A DNA stretch of 64,000 nucleotides from JAKAWQ01 sp963745975 (GTDB lineage: Bacteria > Pseudomonadota > Alphaproteobacteria > Acetobacterales > Acetobacteraceae): contig CAVUZJ010000006.1 of NCBI GenBank assembly GCA_963745975.1, forward strand, positions 62,001 to 126,000, written 5' to 3'. Made by a program: the position numbers and the translations under genes. A model generated the notes under the pieces. That model had not been told where the DNA came from. It saw nothing but the letters and a program-made list of their open reading frames with translations, and ran no database searches. Positions 7,830 to 16,756 of this stretch are shown piece by piece. Position 1 is the stretch's first letter; each line of letters begins with the position of its first letter.

Positions 7830-9653
7830 TCAACGCACGAAGCCGGTCGAGAGCCACGGCACGGCGGCAACCACGACGAGCGCGATTACGAGCGCGCCCA
7901 TGTATGGCCAGATCCGGCCGAGCGCCTCGTCGCCGGAGGCGCGCCCGATCAGGCAGGTCTGGTAGAACCCGACGCCGAACGGCGGCGAGAAGAGGCCGAT
8001 CCCCATCGCCAGGATGGCGACGATCGCATAGTGCACCTCGTTGATCCCGAGCCCGCGCGCGACGGGGAAGAGCAGGGGGCCGAACAGCACCATCGCCGGC
8101 AGCCCCTCGAGCACGCTGCCGAGGATCACGAAAACCACGATCGAAATGCCGAGGAACCCGACCCGCCCGCCGGGCATGCTCGTCATCATCGCCGCGAGCG
8201 CCTGGGCGAACCCCGCCTGCGTCAGCGCCCATGCCATCGCGGTTGCGGCGCCGATGATCAGCAGGATCGCGCCCGAAAGCGCCGCCGTCTCGACCAGGAT
8301 CGGCATCAACCGGCGCCGGTCGAAGCAGCGATAGACGAGCAGCCCGACCAGGGCGGCGTACACCACGCCCACCGTTGCCACCTCGGTCGCCGTGGCGATC
8401 CCCTCCAGCACGACGAAGCGGATCAGGAACGGCAAAACGAGCGCCGGGATCGCTATGAAGAAAGCGCGCCCGATGTGCCCCAGGCTCGCCCGCTCGCCGC
8501 TCGGCGCATCGCCGCGCGAGCGCACCGCGATCACGATCACCAGCGCCAGCGCCGCCACCGTCGCCGGCAACAACCCGCCCGTGAACAGGGCCGCGATGGA
8601 AACGCCCGTGACCGAGCCCACGATGATCAGCACGAGGCTCGGCGGGATCGTCTCCGACATCGCCGCCGCCGCCGCGAGCTGGGCGACAAGCTCGCCGGGA
8701 TGCGCACCACGCCGCTTCATCTCGGGGAAGAGCACGGGCGCCACCGCCGCCTGGTCGGCCGCCTTCGAGCCCGAGATTCCCGAGATCAGGTACATCGCGC
8801 CCAGCAGCACGTAGGAAAGCCCGCCGCGCCGGTGCCCGACGAGCGCGCTCATCAACTCGACCAGCGCCCGCGCAATCCCGCTCATCTCGAGCAGGAGCCC
8901 GAGCAGCACGAACATCGGCACCGCCAGCAGCTCGACCGAGGACATCCCCTGGTCCATCTGATCGACGACGACCGAAAGCGGAATCTGGGTCGCGAAGGCG
9001 ATATAGCCGACCGTCGCAATGCCGAAGCTGAACGCGATCGGCACCCCGGCGGCGATGCAGAGGCTCACCAGCCCGACGAAGAAGATGACGAGGCTCGCCG
9101 TTCCCATTGCGATCAGCACGGGACTCAAAGCCCAAAAAGCGAGCCCCAGCACCACAACCACCGCGACCGCCGCAAGCAGGTCCCGCCAGGCCATGCCGCT
9201 CAGCAATTGCTGCAAGGCGGCGACGAGCAGCAGCGCCAGCGCCACCACCAGCCCGGCCACGCGCCAGGAGTCCGGAATCCCGAGCGTCGGCGAGGTGATC
9301 GCATTGACGGAGATCATGTATGAAACCGCCTGCGGCAGCAGCTCGGCGACAAACGTCGCGACCACCATCGCCACCAGGGCGGCGAAAAAACGCTGCCATC
9401 GCGGGGAAAGACGCACGACCACGGCCGTCATGCGCATATGCTCGCGGCGGCGAAGCGCGATGACGGCACCCAGCATCGCCAGCCACAGGAACAGCATGCC
9501 CGCGAGCTCGTCGCTCCACACCAGCGGGCTGTCCAGCAGATAGCGCCAGATGACGCCCGCGAACAGGATCCCGACCTCGACGACAACGAGAATCGCCGCC
9601 GGAATCTCCGTCACCCACGTCAGCACCCGGCTGAGCGTCAGGCGTCCCCGCAT
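7830..9653 (-). CDS. TRAP transporter, fused DctQ-DctM permease
   Basis: A 607-residue membrane protein joining the small DctQ subunit (about residues 1-165, four helices) to the large DctM subunit (about residues 190-607, around a dozen helices) in one chain. Typical DctM segments are present (GMSSVELLAVPMFVLLGLLL, GISGSKAADQAAV, IPPSLVLII). TRAP systems use an ion gradient and a periplasmic binding protein to import carboxylates and related acids. The binding protein gene lies immediately upstream, separated by an intercistronic hairpin. The chain is 95 bases upstream of the acyl-CoA synthetase gene, so import and activation are probably co-expressed. Confidence 0.92.
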   Translation of the reverse strand: MRGRLTLSRVLTWVTEIPAAILVVVEVGILFAGVIWRYLLDSPLVWSDELAGMLFLWLAMLGAVIALRRREHMRMTAVVVRLSPRWQRFFAALVAMVVATFVAELLPQAVSYMISVNAITSPTLGIPDSWRVAGLVVALALLLVAALQQLLSGMAWRDLLAAVAVVVVLGLAFWALSPVLIAMGTASLVIFFVGLVSLCIAAGVPIAFSFGIATVGYIAFATQIPLSVVVDQMDQGMSSVELLAVPMFVLLGLLLEMSGIARALVELMSALVGHRRGGLSYVLLGAMYLISGISGSKAADQAAVAPVLFPEMKRRGAHPGELVAQLAAAAAMSETIPPSLVLIIVGSVTGVSIAALFTGGLLPATVAALALVIVIAVRSRGDAPSGERASLGHIGRAFFIAIPALVLPFLIRFVVLEGIATATEVATVGVVYAALVGLLVYRCFDRRRLMPILVETAALSGAILLIIGAATAMAWALTQAGFAQALAAMMTSMPGGRVGFLGISIVVFVILGSVLEGLPAMVLFGPLLFPVARGLGINEVHYAIVAILAMGIGLFSPPFGVGFYQTCLIGRASGDEALGRIWPYMGALVIALVVVAAVPWLSTGFVR

Positions 9654-9663
9654 TAAAGGAAGG

Positions 9664-9682
9664 CCAGGGGCTCTGCCCCTGG
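9664..9682. repeat. Intercistronic hairpin between TRAP subunit genes
   Basis: CCAGGGG (9664-9670) pairs with CCCCTGG (9676-9682) around a small loop, in the 37-base gap between the binding-protein and permease genes. There is no T tract on the transcribed strand. In binding-protein operons such hairpins usually protect the upstream mRNA or weaken read-through, giving more binding protein than permease. From memory, very similar hairpins are scattered in Acetobacteraceae genomes. The adjacent ATCCCGCTCTAAG resembles an end of the R-family repeats. Confidence 0.55.
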
Positions 9683-9690
9683 ATCCCGCT

Positions 9691-10704
9691 CTAAGCGATC
9701 GAGCCGCTGTATTTCTCGAGCGCGCTCCACAGCGTGGTTCCGAACTTCCCCTGCCAGTACTTATAGAATCCGGACCGAATGAGCGCCTGCCGGAACGGCG
9801 TGATATCCGGGGTGTTGAAGGTCAGCCCTTGCGCGGTGAGCTTCGGGATGAGCGAGTTGTTGAGCTGCTCGGTCTCGGTCCTCTGCGCCGGCGCCTCGGC
9901 GTCGAACGCACTCTGGATGACGCCCTGCAGGTGCGCCGGGATCCGGTTCCACGCGGCGAGATTGGCCACCACCCAATAACCGACCCACATATGGTTGGTC
10001 ATCGAGCAGTATTTCTGCACCTCGTAGTATTTGTTGGCCTCGATCGTGCCGAGCGGGTTCTCCTGCCCGTCGGCGAGATGGGTCTGCAAGGCCGTGTAGA
10101 GCTCGCTGGCGTTGAGCGTCAGCGGCGAGGCTCCGAGATCCTTGAAGATCGAGAGCGAGATCGGGGCGGGCGGCACCCGGATCTTGAAGCCGCGAAAATC
10201 CTGCGGGCTCTTGATGGGCCTGGTGCTGGAGGTGACCTGGCGGAACCCCTCGTCCCAGATCTTCGGCATCGCGTGCAGGCCGGTTTTTTCCATGTCGACG
10301 CGGACGATATCTCCCACCCCGCCGTCCAGCGCGGCCCAGGCGGTCGTCGCGTCCTTGAACGCGAAGCCGATATTGTCGATCGCGACGCTCGGCACCAGCT
10401 CGGCCAGGATATTGTCGCCGACGGACATGAACTCGATCACGCCGGAGCGGAGCTGGGCGAGCATGTGCGTGTCGTCGCCGAGCTCGTTGTTGAGGAAGAC
10501 CTGGATCTGCATCTGCCCCTGCGTCGCACTGGCGATGTTCTTCGCCGCCGCGACGAGATGCGTGCCGATCGGATGGTCCGGCGGGATGTCGCACCCCAGC
10601 CTCATCCGATAGGTCGCGGCGCGCCCCTGGCGAGGCGAGAGCGCGGCGAGCCCCACGGCGGCGGCGCCACCGAAGAACTGCTTGCGTGAAAGTGGAAGTG
10701 CCAT
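9691..10704 (-). CDS. TRAP transporter substrate-binding protein (DctP family)
   Basis: A 337-residue secreted binding protein. The N-terminus (SRKQFFGGAAAVGLAAL, then an AxA-like cleavage site before ATYRM) looks like a Tat signal with one Arg replaced by Lys. The mature part shows DctP features: GCDIPPDHPIGTH near the start, the ligand arginine region FRGFKIRVPP, and the late segment ANKYYEVQKYCSMTNH. It delivers its ligand to the fused DctQM permease encoded downstream. AGGGGAGGAG precedes the ATG. Ligand specificity is not readable, but the neighbours suggest a carboxylate that is later coupled to CoA. Confidence 0.9.
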   Translation of the reverse strand: MALPLSRKQFFGGAAAVGLAALSPRQGRAATYRMRLGCDIPPDHPIGTHLVAAAKNIASATQGQMQIQVFLNNELGDDTHMLAQLRSGVIEFMSVGDNILAELVPSVAIDNIGFAFKDATTAWAALDGGVGDIVRVDMEKTGLHAMPKIWDEGFRQVTSSTRPIKSPQDFRGFKIRVPPAPISLSIFKDLGASPLTLNASELYTALQTHLADGQENPLGTIEANKYYEVQKYCSMTNHMWVGYWVVANLAAWNRIPAHLQGVIQSAFDAEAPAQRTETEQLNNSLIPKLTAQGLTFNTPDITPFRQALIRSGFYKYWQGKFGTTLWSALEKYSGSIA

Positions 10705-10977
10705 CGGACTTTCTCCTCCCCTGCTAGCGTACCGTTGGTGCGCAGAGCCGCTTCTCGGCGCTGCGGGCTGCGGTCCAGCCTCGGTTCATGCGGGTCGAGG
10801 AGATGCGCTCAACCGAGCGCTGCAATCGCAGTTCCCTTGTCGGTGATTGCTCTGGACATCCTGCCCGCAGCTCTTCCGCTGGTTCATTGAAGCGTGGTGA
10901 CGCTCGAACGTTCATTCTACCGGCCGCTCCCGCCGCGGCAAGAGGCCTTCCGAAGCGGAGGGCGGATTGCCTACCTC

Positions 10978-11895
10978 CTATCCGGCGTATTCCGCCGCAC
11001 GTTCGCGCGCCTTGATCCGCCCGGCGATGCTCAGCACGCGTTCGGCCCGCAGCACCACCGGAATATCGACCATCTTGCCGTCAACCGAGACCGATCCGCG
11101 GCCCCGCGATTTGGCCTCCTCGAAGCCCGCGACGACGCGCTCTGCGGAGGCGATCTCCTCTTCCGTGGGTCCGAACCCCTCATTCAGCAGAGGGACGATC
11201 GCAGGGTGGATGCAGGAGCCACCCTGGAACCCGAAGCGCCGCGACCGTTCGATCGCGCGCCGGTATCCATCGATATCCTGGTAGGTTGCGACCGAGCCGA
11301 TCACACCGAGCGGTAGCACGGAAGCAGCGCAGGCGGCGATCACCACCTGCTGCTTCGGATAGAGCAGGACATCCGGGTCTGGCTGCGATCGGGTGGCGAG
11401 CGTGAAATCCTCGCCGCCCAGAGAAATGGCCACCACGCGATCGTGCGCACCCGCGATCTCGCGCATGCAAAAGAATGCCTCCGCCGTCTCGATCAGAACG
11501 ACGAACGTGGTATGGCCATGCGCCAGCCCGCGCTCGGCCTCGACGGCATCGACGACTTCGGCGAGCAGGCGGACATGGCTCGCGCTCTCGACCTTCGGCA
11601 GCACCAGCCCGGCGATCGCGGGCGAGACGACGGTTTCGATATCGCGCACCGCGAGCTCGAGCGGCCGGTTGATCCGCACGAGGATATCGGCCCCGCCGAG
11701 CGCCGCCTGCCGCGCCGCGCCGGCGATCAGGCCGCGCGCATTGGCCTTTTCCGCCGGCGTGATGCTGTCCTCGAGGTCGAGAACGATCGCATCCGCACCG
11801 CGCGTGTGCGCCTTGGCAACGTATTTCTCGACGTTCACCGGAACGATGAGCTGGGAGCGCCAGAGCGGGCGGTCCTTGTCCTGACGGCGGGGCAT
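10978..11895 (-). CDS. HpcH/HpaI-CitE family acyl-CoA lyase, copy 2
   Basis: A 305-residue paralogue of the lyase at 4647-5543. Shared blocks include KAHTRGADAIVLDLEDSI, GGADILVRINRP, AVRDIETVVSP and CIHPAIVPLLNEGF. All expected catalytic and metal residues are kept (Arg in RINRP, Glu in LPKVESASHV, acidic pair in GGEDF). The protein should cleave a 3-hydroxy-acyl-CoA into acetyl-CoA and a 2-oxo acid. It lies 15 bases downstream of the CoA-transferase stop, so transferase and lyase are probably consecutive steps. A 273-base gap without obvious signals separates it from the TRAP binding protein. Two diverged copies in one cluster suggest two related substrates or stereoisomers. Confidence 0.87.
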   Translation of the reverse strand: MPRRQDKDRPLWRSQLIVPVNVEKYVAKAHTRGADAIVLDLEDSITPAEKANARGLIAGAARQAALGGADILVRINRPLELAVRDIETVVSPAIAGLVLPKVESASHVRLLAEVVDAVEAERGLAHGHTTFVVLIETAEAFFCMREIAGAHDRVVAISLGGEDFTLATRSQPDPDVLLYPKQQVVIAACAASVLPLGVIGSVATYQDIDGYRRAIERSRRFGFQGGSCIHPAIVPLLNEGFGPTEEEIASAERVVAGFEEAKSRGRGSVSVDGKMVDIPVVLRAERVLSIAGRIKARERAAEYAG

Positions 11896-11910
11896 CGCGG
11901 TTTCCTGCTC

Positions 11911-13149
11911 TCAGATGGTGCCGGCGTCGCGGAGCGCCCGCAGGCGCTCGCGGTCATATCCGATCCGGCCGTAGATCTCGTCGTTGTGCTGCCCGATTGT
12001 GGGCGGAGGGAGGCGGAACGCGCCGGGCGTGCCGCTCAGCCGCGGAGCGATTGCGTGCATCGGTACCGAGCCCAGCTCGTCGTCCGGCGTCTCGACGATG
12101 ATGCCGCGCTCCTGAACGTGCGGGTCGGCGAGGAACTGCGCGATGTCGTAGACCGGCGCGGCCGTGACGCCCGCTGCCTCGAGGAAGCGGATGTTCTCGG
12201 CGAGCGAGCGTTCCCCGATCCATCCGCCGACGATCGCGTCCACCTCGGCGTGCCGCTTCACCCGCTCGGCATTCGTCTGATAGCGCGGATCCCGGTTGAG
12301 ATCGTCGCGGCCGATGGCGCTGAACAGCCGCTCCGTCATGCGCTGCGTCGAGGCGGAAATTGCCACCCAGCCGCAATCGCTCGTCCGATAGACGTTTCGC
12401 GGCGCGCTCGATTCCGAACGGCTGCCGACACGCCGGCGTGTCTCGCCGGTCAGCCGGTGGATGAGTGCCTCGGGCCCGAGGATCGAGACCATCGGCTCGA
12501 GCAGGCTGACATCGACGACCTGGCCCGCGCCGCCATTGACCTCCGCCTCGCGAACCGCCGCGAGCGTCGCCATCGCCCCGGCGAGCCCGGCAACCATGTC
12601 GGCGAGCGCGAGCGGCGGCAGCACCGGCTCACGATCCTCGAACCCGTTGCGCGCCGCGAACCCCGACATCGCCTCGACCAGGGTGCCGAAGCCCGGCCGC
12701 TTGGCATAAGGGCCGGTCTGGCCGAACCCCGAAATCCGGGTGAGCACGAGCTTGGGATTGGCTGCGAGGAGCCGCTCGGGCCCGAGGCCGAGCCGCTCGA
12801 GATACTGATGGCGAAAGCTCTCGATCATGACGTCGAAATGGCCCACGAGATCGAGGATCATCCGCGGCGCCTCCGCCGACTTCAGATTGAGCGTGATGCT
12901 CTTCTTGTTGCGGGCATAGACCTTCCAGTGCGCGCTCACGCCCGCCGCCTGCCAGTCGCGCAGCGTATCGCCGCGGCCGGGCGCTTCGACCTTCACGACC
13001 TCGGCCCCGAAATCGGCAAGTTGAAGGCTCAGCATGTTGCCCGACATCAGTCGCGAGAAATCGAGCACGCGGATCCCCGCAAGCGGCCCCCTGCGCGCAG
13101 GATCGAAATCCTCCTTCTTGAGTGACAGGTGCTCGATCGTCGATGGCAT
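11911..13149 (-). CDS. CaiB/BaiF family (type III) CoA-transferase
   Basis: A 412-residue family III CoA-transferase, which moves CoA between acyl-CoA and free acids through an aspartyl-CoA intermediate. The N-terminal signature GIRVLDFSRLMSGNMLSLQLA and the block DFGAEVVKVEAPGRGD are typical. The catalytic aspartate is the D of LALADMVAG (about residue 169). The C-terminal domain carries GVTAAPVYDIAQFLADPHVQERG. I prefer the ATG at 13149, where conserved sequence starts; an upstream ATG at 13236 would add 29 Arg-rich residues. It is first in the leftward transcript, divergent from the LysR gene, so it is probably the entry step of the pathway and under LysR control. Confidence 0.88.
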   Translation of the reverse strand: MPSTIEHLSLKKEDFDPARRGPLAGIRVLDFSRLMSGNMLSLQLADFGAEVVKVEAPGRGDTLRDWQAAGVSAHWKVYARNKKSITLNLKSAEAPRMILDLVGHFDVMIESFRHQYLERLGLGPERLLAANPKLVLTRISGFGQTGPYAKRPGFGTLVEAMSGFAARNGFEDREPVLPPLALADMVAGLAGAMATLAAVREAEVNGGAGQVVDVSLLEPMVSILGPEALIHRLTGETRRRVGSRSESSAPRNVYRTSDCGWVAISASTQRMTERLFSAIGRDDLNRDPRYQTNAERVKRHAEVDAIVGGWIGERSLAENIRFLEAAGVTAAPVYDIAQFLADPHVQERGIIVETPDDELGSVPMHAIAPRLSGTPGAFRLPPPTIGQHNDEIYGRIGYDRERLRALRDAGTI

Positions 13150-13253
13150 GTCCTGGAGCAATTCCTCTCGGTGCCTTCCGCCTCGGCACCTTCGCTCGCG
13201 AGGCTCCCACGGGTGCGCCGCCCTGTGGAAAGACAATTTGAGGGGAGGGGGGT

Positions 13254-13268
13254 ATACCGGATCGGCAT
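13254..13268. promoter_or_regulatory. Possible LysR (T-N11-A) box
   Basis: The imperfect palindrome ATACCGGATCGGCAT contains a T-N11-A core and lies in the 130-base gap between the CoA-transferase and the divergent lysR-type gene. Five of seven arm positions pair. It ends 11 bases before the regulator start. LysR regulators usually bind such sites and control both directions. The motif is degenerate, so the assignment is weak. Confidence 0.3.
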
Positions 13269-13279
13269 AGGGGGAAACG

Positions 13280-14332
13280 ATGGATATAAGGCCGCTACGG
13301 TACTTCGTGACGATCGCCGAGCTCGGCAGTTTTTCCGCGGCCGCCCGTTATCTCAACGTCGCCCAGCCCGCGCTGAGCCGCCACATCAAGGAGCTCGAAA
13401 GCCAGTTCGGAACCCGGCTCCTGGCGCGCTCGCCGCGCGGCATCACCCTCACGGCTCCCGGTGAGCGACTGTTCCGCTACGGGCTCAGCATCCTGCGGCA
13501 GGTCGAGCAGATCGCTGCGGTCGTCAAGGATATCGACCAGCCCATCACCGGCCTCGTCACCGTTGGCCTGCCTTCGTCCGTCAGCCCGATCCTCTCGATT
13601 CCGCTGCTCGCGCGCGCCAAGCAGAGGATCCCCGGCGTGCGGATCCACCTCATCGAGTCGCTGAGCGGATACCTGGACGAGTGGGTACAGATGCGCAGGG
13701 TGGATCTCGCCGTCCTCTTCGACGCCGAGCCAAGCCCCAACCATCGGCTCGATCCCCTGCTGGTCGAGGAACTGTGCCTGATCGGCGCGGCCGGCGCGTT
13801 CCCGGCGGGGCTTCGCTCGATTCCATTCGTTGCGCTCGGGCGCTACCCGCTCGTCCTGCCGGGTGTTTCCCATTCGCTGCGGCGGCTCCTCGAGGCGATG
13901 GCACGAAGCCACGGCGTGCGCCTCGACATTGCGTACGAGGTCAATTCGCGGACCGTGGTGGTGCGCCTCGCACGCGCCGGCACCGCCTTCGCGATCCTGC
14001 CGGAAGGGGCGGTGCGCGAAGACATCGCTTCCGGCCGTCTCAGCGCCCTGAAGATCGTGAGGCCGAACGTATCCCGTTCCGTCTCGCTGGCCGCCTCGGC
14101 GCTCCCCGGAGGAACGCCCGCATGCGAGGAGGTCCGCCGGTTGATTCTGGAGCTCGGAAAAGAGCTTCAGAATTCAGGCGCATGGAAGGCAGTGCCCCGA
14201 TCGGCCGAAAGCGCCCCCTCGGTCACGCGGGTTCGGCCGCCTTTGCTTCCTGCCAGTGCGCCTCCATCTCCTGAAGCGTTGCTTCCTCCGGCGTTTTTCC
14301 TTCAGAAGCAAGCTGCCTCTCAACGCAATTGA
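13280..14332 (+). CDS. LysR-family transcriptional regulator (Nac/Cbl-like)
   Basis: A 350-residue LysR regulator. The helix-turn-helix fills residues 1-60 (YFVTIAELGSFSAAARYLNVAQPALSRHIK) and is followed by the linker helix and a two-lobed effector-binding domain to about residue 295. GGGGGAAACG precedes the ATG. The normal family length is near 300. The last 45-50 residues are Pro/Ala-rich, look non-native, and lie over the 3' end of mazG on the other strand (110 bases of overlap). The regulator is divergent from the CoA-transferase-TRAP-lyase run and is its likely controller, with a CoA-pathway acid as probable inducer. Confidence 0.9.
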   Translation: MDIRPLRYFVTIAELGSFSAAARYLNVAQPALSRHIKELESQFGTRLLARSPRGITLTAPGERLFRYGLSILRQVEQIAAVVKDIDQPITGLVTVGLPSSVSPILSIPLLARAKQRIPGVRIHLIESLSGYLDEWVQMRRVDLAVLFDAEPSPNHRLDPLLVEELCLIGAAGAFPAGLRSIPFVALGRYPLVLPGVSHSLRRLLEAMARSHGVRLDIAYEVNSRTVVVRLARAGTAFAILPEGAVREDIASGRLSALKIVRPNVSRSVSLAASALPGGTPACEEVRRLILELGKELQNSGAWKAVPRSAESAPSVTRVRPPLLPASAPPSPEALLPPAFFLQKQAASQRN

Positions 14333-15029
14333 ATCGCCGCTCGAACTTCCGGCTGGCCGCCCGCAGGCAGGTCTCGGCATCCAGCCCGAGCTTTCTGGCG
14401 AGGTTGGCCAGCACGAAGAGAAGATCGCCGACCTCGTCGGCCAGCCGCGCCGGGTCAGCTCCCGGAGGATCGGGCCTGAGTTCGGCGCGGAGCTCGGCGA
14501 TCTCCTCCTCGAGCTTCTCGAGCACGGCGCCCGCATCCGGCCAGTCGAAGCCGACGCGAGCGGCCCGGGCGGTCAGTTTCTGGGCGCGGACCAGGGCGGG
14601 GAGGGCGGCCGGCACGCCGGCGAGCGTCCCGCCCAGGCCCGCCGCTTCGCGTTCTTCCGTCTTCCACCGCTCCCAGGCGCCCGGCTCGGCGGCAAGTCCC
14701 GCAAAAACATGCGGATGCCGGCGGACCATCTTGTCCGCAATCCGACGTGCGACGTCGGCGAAACCGAACCAGCCGCGCTCCTCGGCGAGCCGCGCGTGAT
14801 AGACGACCTGGAGCAAGAGGTCGCCGAGCTCGTCCTTAAGGCCCGCGCGGTCCTGCCGGGCGATCGTGTCGGCAACCTCGTAGGCTTCCTCGATCGTGTA
14901 GGGCGCAATCGTCGAGAAATCCTGCACGCGATCCCAGGGGCAGCCGGTCTCGGGATCGCGCAGCGCCTCCATGATGGCCAGCAGCCGGTTGATTTCGTGG
15001 GCGGGCGGGGATTCCGGGGTATCGGTCAC
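14223..15029 (-). CDS. mazG: Nucleoside triphosphate pyrophosphohydrolase MazG
   Basis: A 268-residue MazG with two tandem domains. It hydrolyses (d)NTPs to NMP and pyrophosphate, cleaning the nucleotide pool. Domain 1 has CPWDRVQDFSTIAPYTIEEAYEV and the metal motif DELGDLLLQVVYHA. Domain 2 has EKLEEEIAELRAEL and DEVGDLLFVLANLARKLG. I start it at the GTG at 15029, which has AAGGA six bases upstream and gives the family length. Longer ATG starts would run through the promoter of the divergent synthetase. The 3' end overlaps the convergent lysR-type gene. Confidence 0.92.
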   Translation of the reverse strand: MTDTPESPPAHEINRLLAIMEALRDPETGCPWDRVQDFSTIAPYTIEEAYEVADTIARQDRAGLKDELGDLLLQVVYHARLAEERGWFGFADVARRIADKMVRRHPHVFAGLAAEPGAWERWKTEEREAAGLGGTLAGVPAALPALVRAQKLTARAARVGFDWPDAGAVLEKLEEEIAELRAELRPDPPGADPARLADEVGDLLFVLANLARKLGLDAETCLRAASRKFERRFNCVERQLASEGKTPEEATLQEMEAHWQEAKAAEPA

Positions 15030-15154
15030 GTCGCGTCCTTTTGTCGCAGAAGATATATTATGGAAAGAGATGGCCGCGAACTCGCCGGTATCCTGGGCAA
15101 GTTGGGCAAGAACCGCCAAAATCCTCTGCCAAAGCAAGCCTCCGGAGAATCGGC

Positions 15155-16747
15155 ATGGACAGGGAAACGTCGCATTTGGCGCCGGGCCCGGCGAACTACG
15201 CCCCGCTCACGCCTTTGAGCTTTCTCGCCTGGACCGCATCCGTCTTTCCCGACCAGCCCTCGGTGATCGACGGCGCGCGTCGCTTCACCTGGCGTGAGAC
15301 CGAGGCCCGCTGCCGGCGCCTCGCCTCCGCGCTCCGCACTCACGGCGTTCGCCCCGGCGAGACCGTCGCCGTGCTGGCCCCGAACGTCCCGGCCGCGCTC
15401 GAGGCGCATTTCGGCGTTCCCATGGCCGGCTCTGTCCTCAACACCATCAACACCCGCCTCGATCCCCCGACCGTCGCCTATATTCTCGGCCACGGCGAAG
15501 CGAAGCTGCTGCTCGCGGACCGCGAGTTCGCACCACTCGCCGCCGCCGCGCTCGCCGAGCTTCCGTCCGCCGCACGGCCCTTCGTCGTCGAGATCGACGA
15601 CGGGTACGAGGACTTCCTGGCCGGCGGCGACCCGGAGTTCGCCTGGAGCCCGCCGGACGACGAATGGAGCTCGATCAGCCTCAACTACACCTCCGGCACG
15701 ACGGCGCGGCCCAAGGGCGTCCTCTACCATCACCGCGGCGCCTATCTGAACGCCATCGGCAATACGCTCGTCTGGGGCATGACCCAGAACCCGGTCTATC
15801 TCTGGACGCTGCCGATGTTCCACTGCAACGGCTGGTGCTTCCCCTGGACGGTGACGGCGCTCGCCGGCACGCATGTCTGCCTCCGCCGGATCGAGGCCGG
15901 CGCCATCTTCGCTGCGATCGCCGATCACGGCGTGACCCATCTCTGCGGCGCGCCGGTGGTGATGAACATGCTGCTCAACGCGCCCCCCGAGCTGCGCCGC
16001 GATGTCGGCGCCCGCCGGATCGCCATGATGACCGCGGCCGCGCCGCCGCCGGCGCCGGTGCTCGAGGCGATGCAGCGGATGGGCTTCGACGTCACCCATG
16101 TCTACGGCCTCACCGAGACCTATGGTCCGGCCGCCGTCTCAGCCTGGCACGACGAATGGGACGCGCTCTCCGCCTCCGAGCAGGCCCGGCTCAAGGCGCG
16201 CCAGGGCGTTCCCTACCAGGTCCAGGAGGGAATGATGGTCGCCAATTCGGCGACCCTCGCCCCGGTGCCGCGTGACGGCGCAACGATGGGCGAGGTCTTC
16301 ATGCGCGGCAACATCGTCATGCGCGGCTACCTCAAGGACCCGGAGGCGACCGCGAAGGCCTTCGCCGGCGGCTGGTTCCACACCGGCGATCTCGGCGTCT
16401 GCCACGCGGACGGCTATATCGAGCTCAAGGACCGCGCCAAGGACATCATCATCTCGGGCGGCGAGAACATCTCCACGATCGAGGTCGAAGGCGTGCTCTA
16501 TCGCCATCCCGCCGTGCTCGAGGCGGCCGTGGTCGCGAGGCCCGATCCGCAATGGGGCGAGACGCCCTGCGCCTTCGTCACCCTCAAGGAGGGTGCGGCG
16601 GCAAGCGAGGCCGACATCATCGGTTTCTGCCGGGCGAACATGGCCCACTTCAAGGCGCCGAAGAGCGTGATCTTCGGCCCGCTGCCGAAGACCTCGACCG
16701 GCAAGATCCAGAAATTCGTGCTGCGCGAGCGGTTTCGCGCGGGCTGA
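15155..16747 (+). CDS. AMP-forming acyl-CoA synthetase
   Basis: A 530-residue adenylate-forming enzyme that activates a carboxylic acid with ATP and then CoA. The motifs appear in order: the P-loop YTSGTTARPKG, the A5 motif YGLTETYGP, the A7-A8 region GWFHTGDLGVCHADGYIELKDRAKD, and the C-terminal catalytic lysine in TSTGKIQK. The ATG at 15155 has GGAG seven bases upstream. The pattern fits the medium-chain/DmdB-like group but does not give the substrate. It is the first of four rightward genes (synthetase, CysG-like, tcuA, tcuB) and is divergent from mazG. The next gene starts 9 bases after its stop. Confidence 0.88.
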   Translation: MDRETSHLAPGPANYAPLTPLSFLAWTASVFPDQPSVIDGARRFTWRETEARCRRLASALRTHGVRPGETVAVLAPNVPAALEAHFGVPMAGSVLNTINTRLDPPTVAYILGHGEAKLLLADREFAPLAAAALAELPSAARPFVVEIDDGYEDFLAGGDPEFAWSPPDDEWSSISLNYTSGTTARPKGVLYHHRGAYLNAIGNTLVWGMTQNPVYLWTLPMFHCNGWCFPWTVTALAGTHVCLRRIEAGAIFAAIADHGVTHLCGAPVVMNMLLNAPPELRRDVGARRIAMMTAAAPPPAPVLEAMQRMGFDVTHVYGLTETYGPAAVSAWHDEWDALSASEQARLKARQGVPYQVQEGMMVANSATLAPVPRDGATMGEVFMRGNIVMRGYLKDPEATAKAFAGGWFHTGDLGVCHADGYIELKDRAKDIIISGGENISTIEVEGVLYRHPAVLEAAVVARPDPQWGETPCAFVTLKEGAAASEADIIGFCRANMAHFKAPKSVIFGPLPKTSTGKIQKFVLRERFRAG

Positions 16748-16756
16748 CCGGCGCGC

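Noticed and set aside
7686..9323. 545-codon open frame opposite the DctQM permease
   Set aside because: It is an antisense product of a membrane-protein gene. The permease reading shows clear helices and family motifs.
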